Shown here in pieces: positions 50,111 through 60,670 of a stretch of DNA of 64,000 nt. How positions within the stretch are numbered: the stretch's first letter is position 1; the number at the start of each line of letters is the position of its first letter. The notes under the pieces are model-generated. The model did not search any database. It was not told where the DNA came from and was given only the letters and a program-made list of their open reading frames with translations. Made by a program: the position numbers and the translations under genes. This DNA comes from Diphasiastrum complanatum (taxonomy: Eukaryota; Streptophyta; Lycopodiopsida; Lycopodiales; Lycopodiaceae), in NCBI GenBank assembly GCA_029204225.1, contig CM055107.1:12664486-12728485 (forward strand). The letters are read 5' to 3'.

Positions 50111-51767
50111 AAGAAAGCTATTGATTGTTTGGTTGAATGATCGTATACATCTAAGGAAGTGCGTTTGCTCGCTTTGTTGGAAAGGGAGTGTGCTCACAAC
50201 ATACTGTGATTGTCATAGATTGATATTACATTCTTGCTTTCATTAAACATGATTGGAAACATATACGTGTGGGCGCTACCTCAAGAGCAATTGTGACCAT
50301 TACTATGGGTATGTTATTCATCTCTTCGCATACTATGGTGCTTCTGACAACGAACAGTCACTGGAGTTCTTTGTAGCAATGGTTCATGCATGTTTGATAC
50401 ATTTTTCGCAAAGCATGATGGGCCGTTGGCCAGCGGAATCTGTTGGCTAGAAGTCCGCACTTCCTCTTGCGGTTTGCTGATGGTTACCATCTAAAATGCG
50501 ATGGACCATTTCCACTTTCCGCTTTTTCAAAATTGATTACAAATGGCTGCCATCTGAAATGGCCGCCATCTGAAATGCGATGGATGTTCATCACTGTCTA
50601 CTATTATTCGGAAAATAAAAAATGTAGAAGTCTATTGATGATGCATGTTATTGGCTCTACGTAAAACTTTTGAATATTGGCTGTCCAACACAATAGCTGC
50701 TTGTCTCAGTAACAACTTTTGATAGTAATGAAAGATGTGATATGCATTTGCTCATGAAGTTAACAATACATGCGGTTATCGATGGATATAACCATGAGAT
50801 ATTATTTCCAACCTTTAGAATTTCTAAAAGTCGTTAAACTTTCTACAGATTCATGATTCCTCATGGTCTTACAATACACATGCCATGATGGAATAGGATT
50901 TACTTATAATAGCATGGTGATATGGCCACACAAAAAGTCGGCTTTCTACAAAATTGCCAAGCTAGATTTAGAACTAAATTTACAAAAGGAATTATATTTT
51001 AAACACGTATTTTGAAGCCAAACTTTGGACTTGTTGCATATTCGGAATTTGCCAACACTCACTAATACAAGTCCTACACTTATGGCCTGAAAGATCCAAA
51101 AAAACATTGCTTTGAATTTTAGACTAAAAAATTTGTGACCTGTAGTCTGGCTGCTAAAAACAAAGCAAACATTGGAAAGGCATCAACTCCATTGTTGAGT
51201 CTTTCTATGCTCCTCTACTTGTCCAGGTTATCTTATTGTGTGGCACCGTTTATTAAATGTCATGGGATGCAAACTTATATGCGTCGACACCTCGGAAAAC
51301 ATCAGGCGGACTAAGTCTTATCTAGATGTTGTAAGATCTTTGCAATCAGTCTTCCGGAGAACCACAGTCGAGGGATGTGGGTCCTTATGATGTAGAATTA
51401 GATTCAAGTTCAGATAATACTTAGGGCAATGCATAGATGCATATATTTTAAAATACATTGTAAATGCTCCAGGTGGTAGGGGTTGTTACCGCCATTTTCC
51501 ATAATATAATAGACAAACTCTTTTGCAAAATCAGTTGTTATGGATGTTTGTTGAATGCCTCATACGATGTTTGAATATTTTCATTTGAATGTGAGATTCA
51601 AAATCAGTTGTGATAGATGTTTGTTGAATATCGCATAAGATGTTTGAATATATTCAGATGCTAGTCATCATGTTGTTGTAGTTATAATGAAAGTATTGTC
51701 AATTTAAACGATGTTTTTATCGTTAGATGATACCAATTTGCATGGATGAATCAAAATATCAATCATA
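50111..51767. other. Spacer, no recognised gene
   Basis: Short frames without domains. Two copies of an ATCAGTTGT(T/G)AT(G/A)GATGTTTGTTGAAT-like phrase lie at 51530 and 51603, about 73 bp apart. Confidence 0.5.
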
Positions 51768-52203
51768 TCAAAAATATGTGTAATTTGGTGTGTTGTAAAT
51801 TCTCGAGTTCAATTCTGAAAATGGACTTTGGAAAAGTCCAAAATTAATTGAGACATTATTATCACCTAAATCAATGATTCTACTTACTGATAATAGATTC
51901 CTAGAGAGTTTAGGTATATACAAAACATTTGATAGTAGTTTGAATTGATCGTGCTGGAATTTCAATCTTATAGTGTCTTCTCCTTCGATAGTGTGAGTGT
52001 TATCGTCGCCAAGATGAACGAACTTTTTTTGTACTGTAAGGTGTATAGGAGTGAAAATACTCACGGTGACTGGTCATATGTTGAGTAGCTCCAGAATCCA
52101 GAAACCAAGAATTATCCAATAGTGCTTTTCGGTCTTTGACCATAATTGCTCCTTCGTCCATGTTGAGATTGGGAGATGCTTGTGGAGGCCTATGATTCCA
52201 CAT
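51768..52203 (-). pseudogene. Copia protease fragment
   Basis: The minus-strand frames contain WFLDSGATQHMTSH (about 52065-52110) and, in a second frame, HLGDDNTHTIEGEDTIRL and LYIPKLSRNLLSVSRI. These are the two halves of a copia retropepsin with an intact Asp-Ser-Gly. One frameshift near 52030 separates them. Integrase and later domains are absent. Confidence 0.85.
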
Positions 52204-52880
52204 TATCCAAATTAAATGTTTTATATTGTAAATTTTTTTGGCTAGAAGGAGTAGTGGTATAGGCTATCTCCTCATGATTATCAATCAGACAGAGGAATAA
52301 TTCTTCCTCCACATAGCTAGCTTGTAAATTAGGACAATTCATTTTTGAATGTCCCTCTTTACCACAAGCTGTACACCAAATGTTAGCATTTGATTTCGCT
52401 TTCTTCCTCTTAGCTTTAACATCAAACATCTGGACTTTTAAGTCCTCCATTTCTTTCGCGAAAATCTCTACACTTTTCCTTAATGGATCTGTCTTTTCTG
52501 ACTTTTTCATTCTTTGTCTCTGAGTTCTTACTCTTAGATTTCCTATAACTAGTTTCTTCTTCAAACGACGAAGAATCAGAAGACTCTTCTTCATCTGTTG
52601 AATTAGATTCTAATTTAGACTTCGTAGACGAGTCAGATTCTTCTATTATGTTATGTTTATGCTTCTTATTAGTATTATTTCTATCATTTCTTCTTCTTCT
52701 ATCGGATGACTCAGAACTATATTCATATGGTGTAGATGTAGTTTTCGAAGATGGTTTATGCTCTAATGGTGGATCAGGGTGTTGTTCAAACTTGGATTCA
52801 GAACTAGTATCAGATCTGTGTTACGAAGCTAAAGATTCAAATGAATTCGGTAAATTAGCAAGCTCTCGCTCAAATGTATC
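52190..52880 (-). pseudogene. Copia Gag C-terminal half with zinc knuckle
   Basis: The minus-strand frame has a Ser/Asp/Glu/Lys-rich segment at about 52560-52880, a basic helix EMEDLKVQMFDVKAKRKKAK, and a CTACGKEGHSKMNC knuckle (CX2CX4HX4C, about 52330-52375). The acidic Ser-rich part is repeated at 53643-53835 on the far side of a foldback. Several stops and frame changes occur. Confidence 0.75.
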
Positions 52881-53123
52881 ATTAGAGAAAATTTGAACAC
52901 AAAAGAGGCCTTTCTAAAAGATACTTTTTATTTTTTTTCTCAAAAGTTTCTTCCACATGGTCTAATCAAAACACTCAAATTTGAAATCTACGTAACGTAG
53001 ATTCTTCAAATTGATTTTCTTTTCTATTTAAAGAAACTATAATTTTGCATCCGGGGCAGCCCGTAAATAAGCCATTTTATCTGTAGTATAGTATGTAGCT
53101 CAACCAAAAAAAAAAAAAGCAGT

Positions 53124-53465
53124 GTAACTTTTGAACGACAGCTTGGATTGAGACGATTACAGTGCCATTAGAAAGCCCTCGACGAGAGCTTGTCAATCAC
53201 ACCCAACATGACCCAGTTCTGAGCCACGGTGAAAACGTTATGGCCAGTCAAAGTTTTGGTCGGTCAACACTTGGTCAACCCGATATCTATGCGCTTGAAA
53301 GAGATATCGGGTTGACCAAGTGTTGACCAACCAAAACTTTGACAGGCCATAACTTTTTCACCGTAGTTCAGAATTGCGTCAAGGAGTGTCATTGAAAAGC
53401 TCTCGTCGAGGGCTTTCTAATGGCACCGTAATCGTCTCAATCCGAGTTGTCGTTCAAAAGTTATG
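53124..53465. repeat. Foldback hairpin, ~160-bp arms
   Basis: Arms 53124-53288 and 53302-53465 are inverted copies at about 85% overall. The inner 27 bp (53262-53288 / 53302-53328) are perfect, the next 20 bp have 2 mismatches, and the loop is 13 nt. Weaker pairing extends to about 53082 and 53500. Sequence of the arms resembles an LTR-element leader. A transcript would form a long near-perfect RNA duplex. Confidence 0.88.
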
Positions 53466-53642
53466 ATTTTTTCAGCCACAGACTATACTATGCACATAAT
53501 AGCTAACCATCGAAGACTGTGTGGGTAGGACTGCTAGCAGAAAAAGATTTTATTTTAATATTTTACATTGCCAAAAAATTGTCATGTTATGTGGCAATCC
53601 TTATAGGGCCCTTTCCAAGGCGGCGGATCAGATGGATCGGAT

Positions 53643-53835
53643 GACTCAAAGCTATATTCAGATGGTGTAGATGTAGTTTTCGAAGATAGTTCATGCTCAT
53701 GTTCAGATTCTGGTTCTAATGGTGGATCAGGGTCTTGTTCAAACTCGGATTCAGAACTAGTATCAGATCTGTGTTACGAAGATGAAGATTCAGATGGATT
53801 TGGTGAATTAGCAAGCTCTCGCTCAAATGTATATA
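53643..53835 (-). pseudogene. Second copy of acidic Ser-rich Gag segment
   Basis: Direct repeat of 52706-52880, with a ~20-bp insertion. On the minus strand it encodes SDTSSESEFEQDPDPPLEPE. A TAA interrupts both copies at the same codon, so the duplication postdates that mutation. Confidence 0.7.
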
Positions 53836-54079
53836 CAAGTCCTACAAAAGTGTTGTAAAGATTATCAAACACTTCAGGACTTAATCTAACTCTTATTGGT
53901 GACTTTCGCAGATTCTGAAAATACAAATTGCATGTCTTTCTATAAACTTTTAAACGTTGTGCTCATTCTAAACGTTTTTGCTCAATAATTGTGTGTGGCT
54001 AATCTTGTGGCATACATTATATGAATAAGATTCAGCGGACTTAGTACACTTAAAAATCATGAAAAGACAAAGATTGGTC

Positions 54080-54097
54080 TCCCCGACAATGGCGCCA
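54080..54097 (-). other. Gypsy-type primer binding site (minus strand)
   Basis: Reverse complement reads TGGCGCCATTGTCGGGGA, close to the TGGCGCCGTTGCCGGGGA-type sites seen after the 5' LTR of many plant gypsy elements. An LTR would lie at higher coordinates, possibly beginning TGTGGTAG at 54103. Confidence 0.6.
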
Positions 54098-54102
54098 AGT
54101 TA

Positions 54103-55015
54103 TGTGGTAGCCTAGTCATTATAGATTTTAACAAAATTAGTGAATTAAGTAGTATAAAAGGTTTTATCATTCCCCAAGAGAGAGAGAAAAATCTTCTCTT
54201 TCAGATCGATAAGTGTACGAAGGTGATGGATAGATGGTGGTTGTAATATTCAAAGCAGAATACTACAATGACAAATCTGGTTATCCAAAGATATTGAGTA
54301 AATTGGCGTCCAGAGACACCAAGGATGAAATGATTTGGTCAAGGTTTGAAGGTCTAGAAGGGTACATTATCTTCCAGGCTCTTAGGACAACAGTAAGCAA
54401 ATTAATTTGACAGCAACAAGCAAAAAGATCCTTCACAACAGAATCTATTCGGCTTTTGATTCCTCTTAACAAACACATATAATTTGTTCTTATCACAGAA
54501 AGCAAAGAAAACAGAACATCAATTAAGTTCTTTATTTCAACACATAGCTCATTCAGAATTAAAAGAGATTCTGTTTAGAGTTATGCTTTAGGCTTCGGCT
54601 AATTCTCTGCACACATTAGTTAGAATTGTCGCTCCCAGATGTCGCCTATAAATCCACGTTAGAAAATCTGGAATTCAGTACAAGTGAAGAGTAAATGTCG
54701 CAACAGATGTCTATCAAAATCAGTTACAGAATAACTCAGAGTGTGTTTGCTCAATTGATAAGAAGTGTAACTGTAACAGATTTAAGAGGAAAGGAATGCA
54801 CAAGCTATGAAACTAGCTCTCTTCTCTCTATTCATAGCTGAATCTCTGCATGAGTCTGGTTGTGAGTGTCGCCCTTATAGAAATGAACACCGGCCTAACC
54901 GTTGATCACCAACTGTTAAGGTGTCGGTTGGAATCAGCTAATTTATTGCTCTAGAACGTCGCCCAAAATGTCGCGAGTTCTTAATTGCAAATTTACAAGA
55001 TGCAAATAGGCCTTT
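54103..55015 (-). repeat. Putative gypsy LTR fragment with TGTCGC words
   Basis: The call comes from the adjoining primer site. The segment contains at least five TGTCGC or CGTCGC words (54627-54965) and TATA-like sequences on both strands (CTATAAATC at about 54648; TTCTATAAGG on minus at about 54873). The right border is not determined and no second LTR was found. Confidence 0.35.
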
Positions 55016-55043
55016 ATATGAATTTAGGCACTATAGCATATTT

Positions 55044-55920
55044 TCATGTACGAAATTTGAATACTTTACAATATAAAACATTTAATTTGGATAATGTGGA
55101 ATCATAGCCTCCACAATGTTGTGACTGCAATCGCTTTGAGAACCTTGTAATCCTGGATCTCATGATTAGTGCATTTGCAATACTTACAGAACATCTTTTT
55201 CTTTGACTATGGATCTGATAATTGTTCTTGACTTTGCGTCGGTTTTTTATATGATGTGGACTGCTTAGAGCTTTTCTGCTTTTGTCATTTTGATCCTTTG
55301 GTGACATATAGAACATGAGATGATGAAGTCGATGAAGCATACGCGTCTTGACTTCTACGATTATCTTCTTGCAACAACATAGTGATAACTCTAGTAAGAG
55401 TTAAATCTGAGTGTGTCGTTATGATCATCACTCAGTTCTCATATGTAGAGGGCAAGCTTGAAAGCAATGCCATAATTGTGTCTTGATCGTCTATGACTGA
55501 TCTGACAACGGCCATTTGTTGCAAGAGATTCTTAAACTGGTTAATGTGATTCTGAAGTGAATCACCATGACATCTTGAGTGTGAGGAATTTTCTTCATAG
55601 ATGTAACCTGAAAGTTATGTCCCTCACATCATATAGTGAGCTCAGGATGTCCCATACTTCTTTCGAAGTTTTAGCTTCAAACATGTGGCCAATCTGAGTG
55701 TCTAATATATTAAGAATAATAAGCGCGAAAGCTTTACCATCCTTCGACTTCCACTTTGAGTCGTCTGTGTCGTCTTCAGGCTTCACTTTGATACATGTGA
55801 CAACATCCCACAACTTGTTGGCAATTAGCAAAGTCTTCATCCTAAATTTTCACAAATAGTAATTGGATCCATTTAGCTTGTCTGCGATAAGACTAGCTTT
55901 ACTTTCATAATCCATTTGGA
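55044..55920 (-). pseudogene. Copia Gag remnant
   Basis: On the minus strand, KLNGSNYY lies at about 55860, followed by the open segment 55595-55840 (LLIANKLWDVV, AKTSKEVWDILSSLYDVRD). Further down there is a degenerate knuckle CKYCKCTNHEIQD in which the final Cys is Tyr (about 55150-55190). Stops and frameshifts break it. It is related to but distinct from the Gag at 48336-49109. Confidence 0.8.
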
Positions 55921-56168
55921 ACTTTAGTCTATCGAAAAATTGATGACGTTAAGAGAGATATATCATGTTGCTCTACAACTGGAAATCAATTATCTGATAC
56001 TAAAATTTGATACCGGTTGCTTTTGGTTGGACATTGTAGCAGATGATGGAATATCGGTTTCAGTTTCTTCCTACAAGGGCTCATTTCATATTAGTGTCTT
56101 TTTGCATTATGGAGCTGGTGAATTTCGTGGTAATGTAGAGGTTTGCAAGAAACTTCTCGAGTGAGCTG

Positions 56169-56689
56169 TGTGAAGGATTTCAGATCATTCAAGATCCAAT
56201 CCATGTCCCTGATCATTGGTTACAATAAGGAGCAAGCCAACAATCCTGCCAATGTAGAAAAATCAATATCTACATACAAAATGCGATGCAAACTCTAAGA
56301 GATACTGATCAAACATGAACCAAAACATAAAAAATGTTTGTTGTTCGTACAATTACAATACCCTACTGTATTTCACATGTGTGGAACCAAAAATAGCAAA
56401 ATATGAGCATTCTACACACAAGATTGTAAGATATCACCAAGATAGTGCAAGAATGAGTAGTAGAACCCAAAGAGAACCATGTATAGTGATGAAATGGGAG
56501 AGAGAAGAGAATATATGTCTCTTCACGAGTTACATCCTTTTATAGAGTGTCCAAACCCTATTTGGCCACTTGGCTTTCCACGTGGCATCATGGCCTCACA
56601 TGTGTGGAATCCACTTATGTACAAAATTTACATTATACTACATGGTTTTTGATCAAGCTAGATTTGCCAATTTTTGGCAACTCTTCACA
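56169..56689 (-). repeat. 3' LTR of short element
   Basis: 521 bp with terminal inverted repeat TGTGAAG/CTTCACA. It matches 57618-58029 over its first ~410 bp. Confidence 0.85.
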
Positions 56690-56830
56690 CTCCTCCTCAA
56701 ATTTAGCTTGATCTATTTACAACTCTCTTTCTAGATGAATGAATGCTTTTAGAAGTTTCTAAAAAATTCAGCTACAAACAAGGAAGACTCCAATAGAGAA
56801 TGATGTCCATGAAGGATCTTTCACCACTTC

Positions 56831-57016
56831 TTAGCTTCTTGATTTGCTCCATGTAGTCTTCTCCAACCAAACTTTTACCATCTCCTCCACACCTGCAACA
56901 ATCTCCATCAACTCATTCATCTCCAATAAGGATTCCATCCTCACCTTCCAAGTAGAATAGTTGATTGAGGTAAGCCTATCATTGCTCTCCAACATAAAGC
57001 CTCCACTTGTAGCCAT
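56831..57016 (-). pseudogene. Copia Gag N-terminal stub
   Basis: The 61-codon frame starts MATSGGFMLE and has the typical RLTSINYSTWKVRMESLLE copia Gag opening. It ends at a stop before the Gag core, and nothing else of gag-pol remains between here and the polypurine tract. Confidence 0.75.
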
Positions 57017-57617
57017 GTTGAAGTGACCTGATCTTCTTCTTTCAACCTGTTATAATGCACAAAGCACTCTCTTGAATGTCAACAAATGGACTCAAGAAGA
57101 AATCACAAAGATATGGAACCTCTCAAATCTCTTCTAGCACTCTAACTAGAAAATCAGCACATAGAATAGTGAAATCTTGATCAACCTATGATCTATCCTC
57201 AATCTAATGATTTTTGCCACTTCCTAAGATTGAAACACACTCAAATGAAGTTCAGTAACCTCAAAAACTAGAGATCCAATCAAAATTAGGGTTTTGACAA
57301 AATCACAAAAAATTGAATATCCCAAATTCTACATGCAATTTCTAAAAACTTGATATATCTTCTTGTAGACTCCAATGAGACCTTTCTAATGCACTAAAAA
57401 TCATCTAAATCCAGTAAGCCAAGTGTGAAATCAAAATTGATCAAGTATATAACCCTATATTGAGTTTTGACCTACAAAAGATCAATTCTACACATGCAAA
57501 AATGCTAATTTTTGAGTAGAGATCAATCTAGCATGCTCTAGCATTGGTAACTCCTCCAAATCCTTGCTAAAGATGGATGATCCTTTCATAACCTGAAACA
57601 CAATATCTCTGATACCA

Positions 57618-58029
57618 TGTGAAGGATTTCAGATCATTCAAGATCCAATCCATGTCCCTGATCTTTGGTTACAATAAGGAACAAGCCAACAATCCTACCA
57701 ATGTAAAAAAATCAGCATCTACATACAAAATGAGATGCAAACTCTAAGAGATACTGATCAAACATGAACCAAAATATAAAATATGTTTGTTGTCCGTACA
57801 ATTATAGTACCCTATTGTATTTCACACGTGTGAAACCGAAAATAATGAAATATGAGCATTCTACACACAAGATTGCAAGATATCACCAAGATAGTGCACC
57901 AATGAGTAGTAAAACCCAAAGAGAACCATGTATAATGTTGAAATAAGAGAGAGAAGAGAGAAGATATGTCTCTTCACGAGTTACATCCTTTTATAGAGTG
58001 TCCAAATCCTATTTGGCCACTTGGCTTTC
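57618..58029 (-). repeat. 5' LTR (truncated) of short element
   Basis: About 410 bp matching 56169-56580. The distal ~110 bp are replaced by unrelated sequence. Confidence 0.85.
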
Positions 58030-58367
58030 CCTCCAAAATGTAAACCCTACTATTTTTGGGTCTAGATTCAATGTACCTAAAGTTCAATTTTGAATCTCTC
58101 TCAAACTCGACTACCAACTTTCCCACACTTTCAAAAAGTGTTTGTTGAATGTATTTTAAACTCATATAACTCCAAAAAGTTTATCTCTAAGTCTAAAATG
58201 AGTTTTGGCCTCTTATTGACAATTTACCAAAATATGACTAAACTAGACTAAACTAGTTGAAATCTCTCACAAGTAGTAGGTTGAGCGGTTGGGTGCTATG
58301 GTGCTCGCGTTGTGTTGTCTTGAGGATCTACTAACGTGGCGGGCAAGTAGGATCTTACTTGGTTGTT

Positions 58368-59416
58368 TCAGACAGTTTTACCACAGATGAAACATCTGTT
58401 GTTCAATGGCCATTGCGTAATGGCATAGCCATCTTGTATGGCTAGTGGATCTGGTCTTTCAGGTGGATATTCATGATAAGTCAAGGAATGTCCAGATTGT
58501 GACTGTTGTTCTTCATATTGTTGGACTGTATGTGCTTGGATAGGCTGATATGAAGGACAAGCATTAACAGGATGCGTAGCCAGGCAATGTGGGCACCATA
58601 TTGGTTTTCGTCTATAAGGAACTTGTGCAGGGTTTGGCTGACCAAACATACTGCGTTGGATAGACCTCAGGGCATTTTGAAACTCATCTATGAGTTTCTC
58701 CATTTGTAGTTGGTGTTGCTTACTAAGCAACTCCAATTGGGACTTCCAAAGCTGATCTTGGGTATTCTCGATCAGCTTCGACTCATGGACAGGAGCACAT
58801 GGTGCTCTCCTTTCTTTGGATTCATCAACATTTGATCCTTCGTCTTCTTCCTTGATGGCATCAGACATAGCTAAATTTAGACTCATATATTCATCATTGG
58901 ATTTAAGCTCGCGTTTGATCCATCTTGAAAGGCCGACTAGAAACCAGATGATGAGCATTTGTTCGGAGGGCTGCTCTTGTACTTGACTTTTGAGGCGTTT
59001 GAAGTGCTCGATATAGTCTCGTACGCGTTCATCTTTTGCCATCTTGATGTTACTTAATTTGACAAAATGACTCTCTATCAAACGAAATGGCTTGAAACGC
59101 TTCATAAAGGACACTTTCAAAATTGACCAGTTTGTCTTATTTTCACGATCAAGGTTACAAAACCGATCTCGTGCTTTAGCGATCATGGTCATGGAAAACA
59201 ATTGGACCATAGCGTCAAGAGATGTTTTGCCGTAAACGTCACATGCATTCTCAAATATTTGCAAAAAAATTTGAGAGTCTGAACTACTGTCAAACTTTGG
59301 TAGATCTAACTTGGGTGTTCTCCTTTCAAGATGAGCTCCGTGAGTGGCAAAAGCTCCATTCAGTTGTGTTCTGGCGTATGATGCTTCTACGCCATGAACA
59401 TGGGCTTGTGCTTATG
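58368..59416 (-). pseudogene. Ty3/gypsy Gag, long open frame
   Basis: The minus-strand frame is open for about 350 codons from a TAA near 59417 to TGA at 58368. Features in order are a His/Gly/Arg N-terminus; PKLDLPKFDSSSDSQIFLQI (an LPKFDG-like start); the Gag core with LFSMTMIAKARDRF, NWSILKVSFMKRF, RVRDYIEHFKRL and LIIWFLVGLS; a coiled-coil-like Gln/Leu stretch; a CPHC...H...C cluster; and finally CFICGK, the start of a CCHC knuckle cut by the stop. An internal Met at 59264 is a possible start, but similarity extends upstream of it. No protease or RT follows. Confidence 0.88.
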
Positions 59417-59639
59417 AAGACTCAGCTCTATCAGACTCTTGTCCCTCTAATGGGTTTGTGGATGGCTCGTGGAGTTGAGACCGCATTCGGTAGAATCTAT
59501 GATGTCTGATTTGTTTAATTGTAGGGGACCGCATTTCGTATGGATAACTTGCTAGGATATTTAGATCAGTATGGTGTTCCATTCTGTACTGTTTTGTTTT
59601 TTTTGTGTTTTGTGTGGATTTTTGGTGTTTTTGTCTTTT

Positions 59640-60290
59640 TTAATCAATTAATTAATTTTTTTTTGTACCAATCCTGAAAAAACGTGAAAAATCTCGAAAA
59701 CGAGAAATTTTTGAAAAACAAAACAATTAGAGAATCCTGAAAATTTAAAAGAAATTCCCAAAAACTGAAAATTATATCAACTTAAATAGCAAAAAGCAAA
59801 AATTCCGAATGTTGCTAAAGCCAAAAAATGTGAAGGTTTAGGGGCAAAACAAAAAATGCGCCAGTTGAGGGCTATGCCGAAAAAAATGACAGTTTAGGGC
59901 GATAGTGAAAAACAAAAAATGCGACGGTTTAAAAGCGAAAAATGCTAAGGTTTACAAAAAAGCAAAAAACTGAAAAATGAGGTTGGTTGAAAAAAACAAG
60001 AAAACTAATTTCTACAAGCATTCAAGAACCAAAACTCGAAAAAGCACAAAAAAAGCTCAAAAACGCACGAAGAAAACTAAAAACCGATCAAAAAAATCTC
60101 GGAAAAGCTAAAAATAAATGCGAAAAAACACGAAAAAAAAAACTCGAAAACGCACGAAAAAAGCTCGAAAACGCACGAAAAAAAATGCAAAAACACTCGA
60201 AAAAAAGAAGAAGCAAAGAAACCGAGAAATGTCTAGAAGAAGCTCAGAACGCGGTCGAAAAAACTCGAAAAAAATAGGACGCAATAGAGA
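59640..60290 (+). repeat. A-rich region with CTCGAAAACGCACGAAAAAA-type repeats
   Basis: A-rich DNA contains irregular repeats of AAAAATGCG/CGGTTTA words (59825-59955) and then of CTCGAAAACGCACGAAAAA-like units (60030-60200). The Lys/Arg-rich frames it yields look like repeat translation rather than a protein gene. Confidence 0.6.
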
Positions 60291-60299
60291 TTTTACATT

Positions 60300-60670
60300 G
60301 GCTGACCCGGTCGAGATGGGAACGGAATGTTTCGGTCGAGATTTGATGCTCAGACGCGGTCGAGATTTGAACGGAATGCACCGGACGAGATTTGAAGCTC
60401 AGACGCGGTCGAGATTTGAACGGAATGCTCCGGTCAAGATTTGAAGCTCAGACCCGGCCGAGATTTGAATGGAATACTCCGGTCGAGATTTAAAGCTCAG
60501 ACCCGGTCAAGATTTGAATGCCTTCTGGCTTGGTTGAGATTTGAAGGAGAGGTGCGAACGAGATTTCTCAGAGAGGGCGCGGTTGAGATTTCAAAAGAAT
60601 GCCCCGGTCGAGATTTTAAGTAGAGATGCGGGCGAGATCTAACTGAAATGCTTCGGTCGAGATCTGATGA
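60300..60670 (+). repeat. Minisatellite, ~25-bp units in dimers
   Basis: About 14 variants of a CGGTCGAGATTTGAA-centred unit spaced 22-27 bp. Two alternating forms (tail ...CGGAATGCTC and tail ...GCTCAGACG) make a ~50-bp higher-order repeat, clearest at 60334-60510. Units decay toward 60670. Confidence 0.85.

Larger units (their letters stand above)
56169..58029 (-). mobile_element. Short non-autonomous copia-type LTR element
   Basis: The LTRs are 56169-56689 (521 bp, TGTGAAG...CTTCACA) and 57618-58029 (truncated). The primer site lies at 57606-57617 on the minus strand (TGGTATCAGAGA) and the polypurine tract at 56690-56704 (minus: AAATTTGAGGAGGAG). The 0.93 kb interior encodes only a Gag N-terminal stub (56831-57016). 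Right-LTR similarity stops at 58029, so that end is broken. Confidence 0.85.

Noticed and set aside
53242-53348. Foldback as a rho-independent-type terminator or CRISPR-like repeat
   Set aside because: Plant nuclear context, a single inverted pair, no spacer array and no adjacent coding sequence to terminate.
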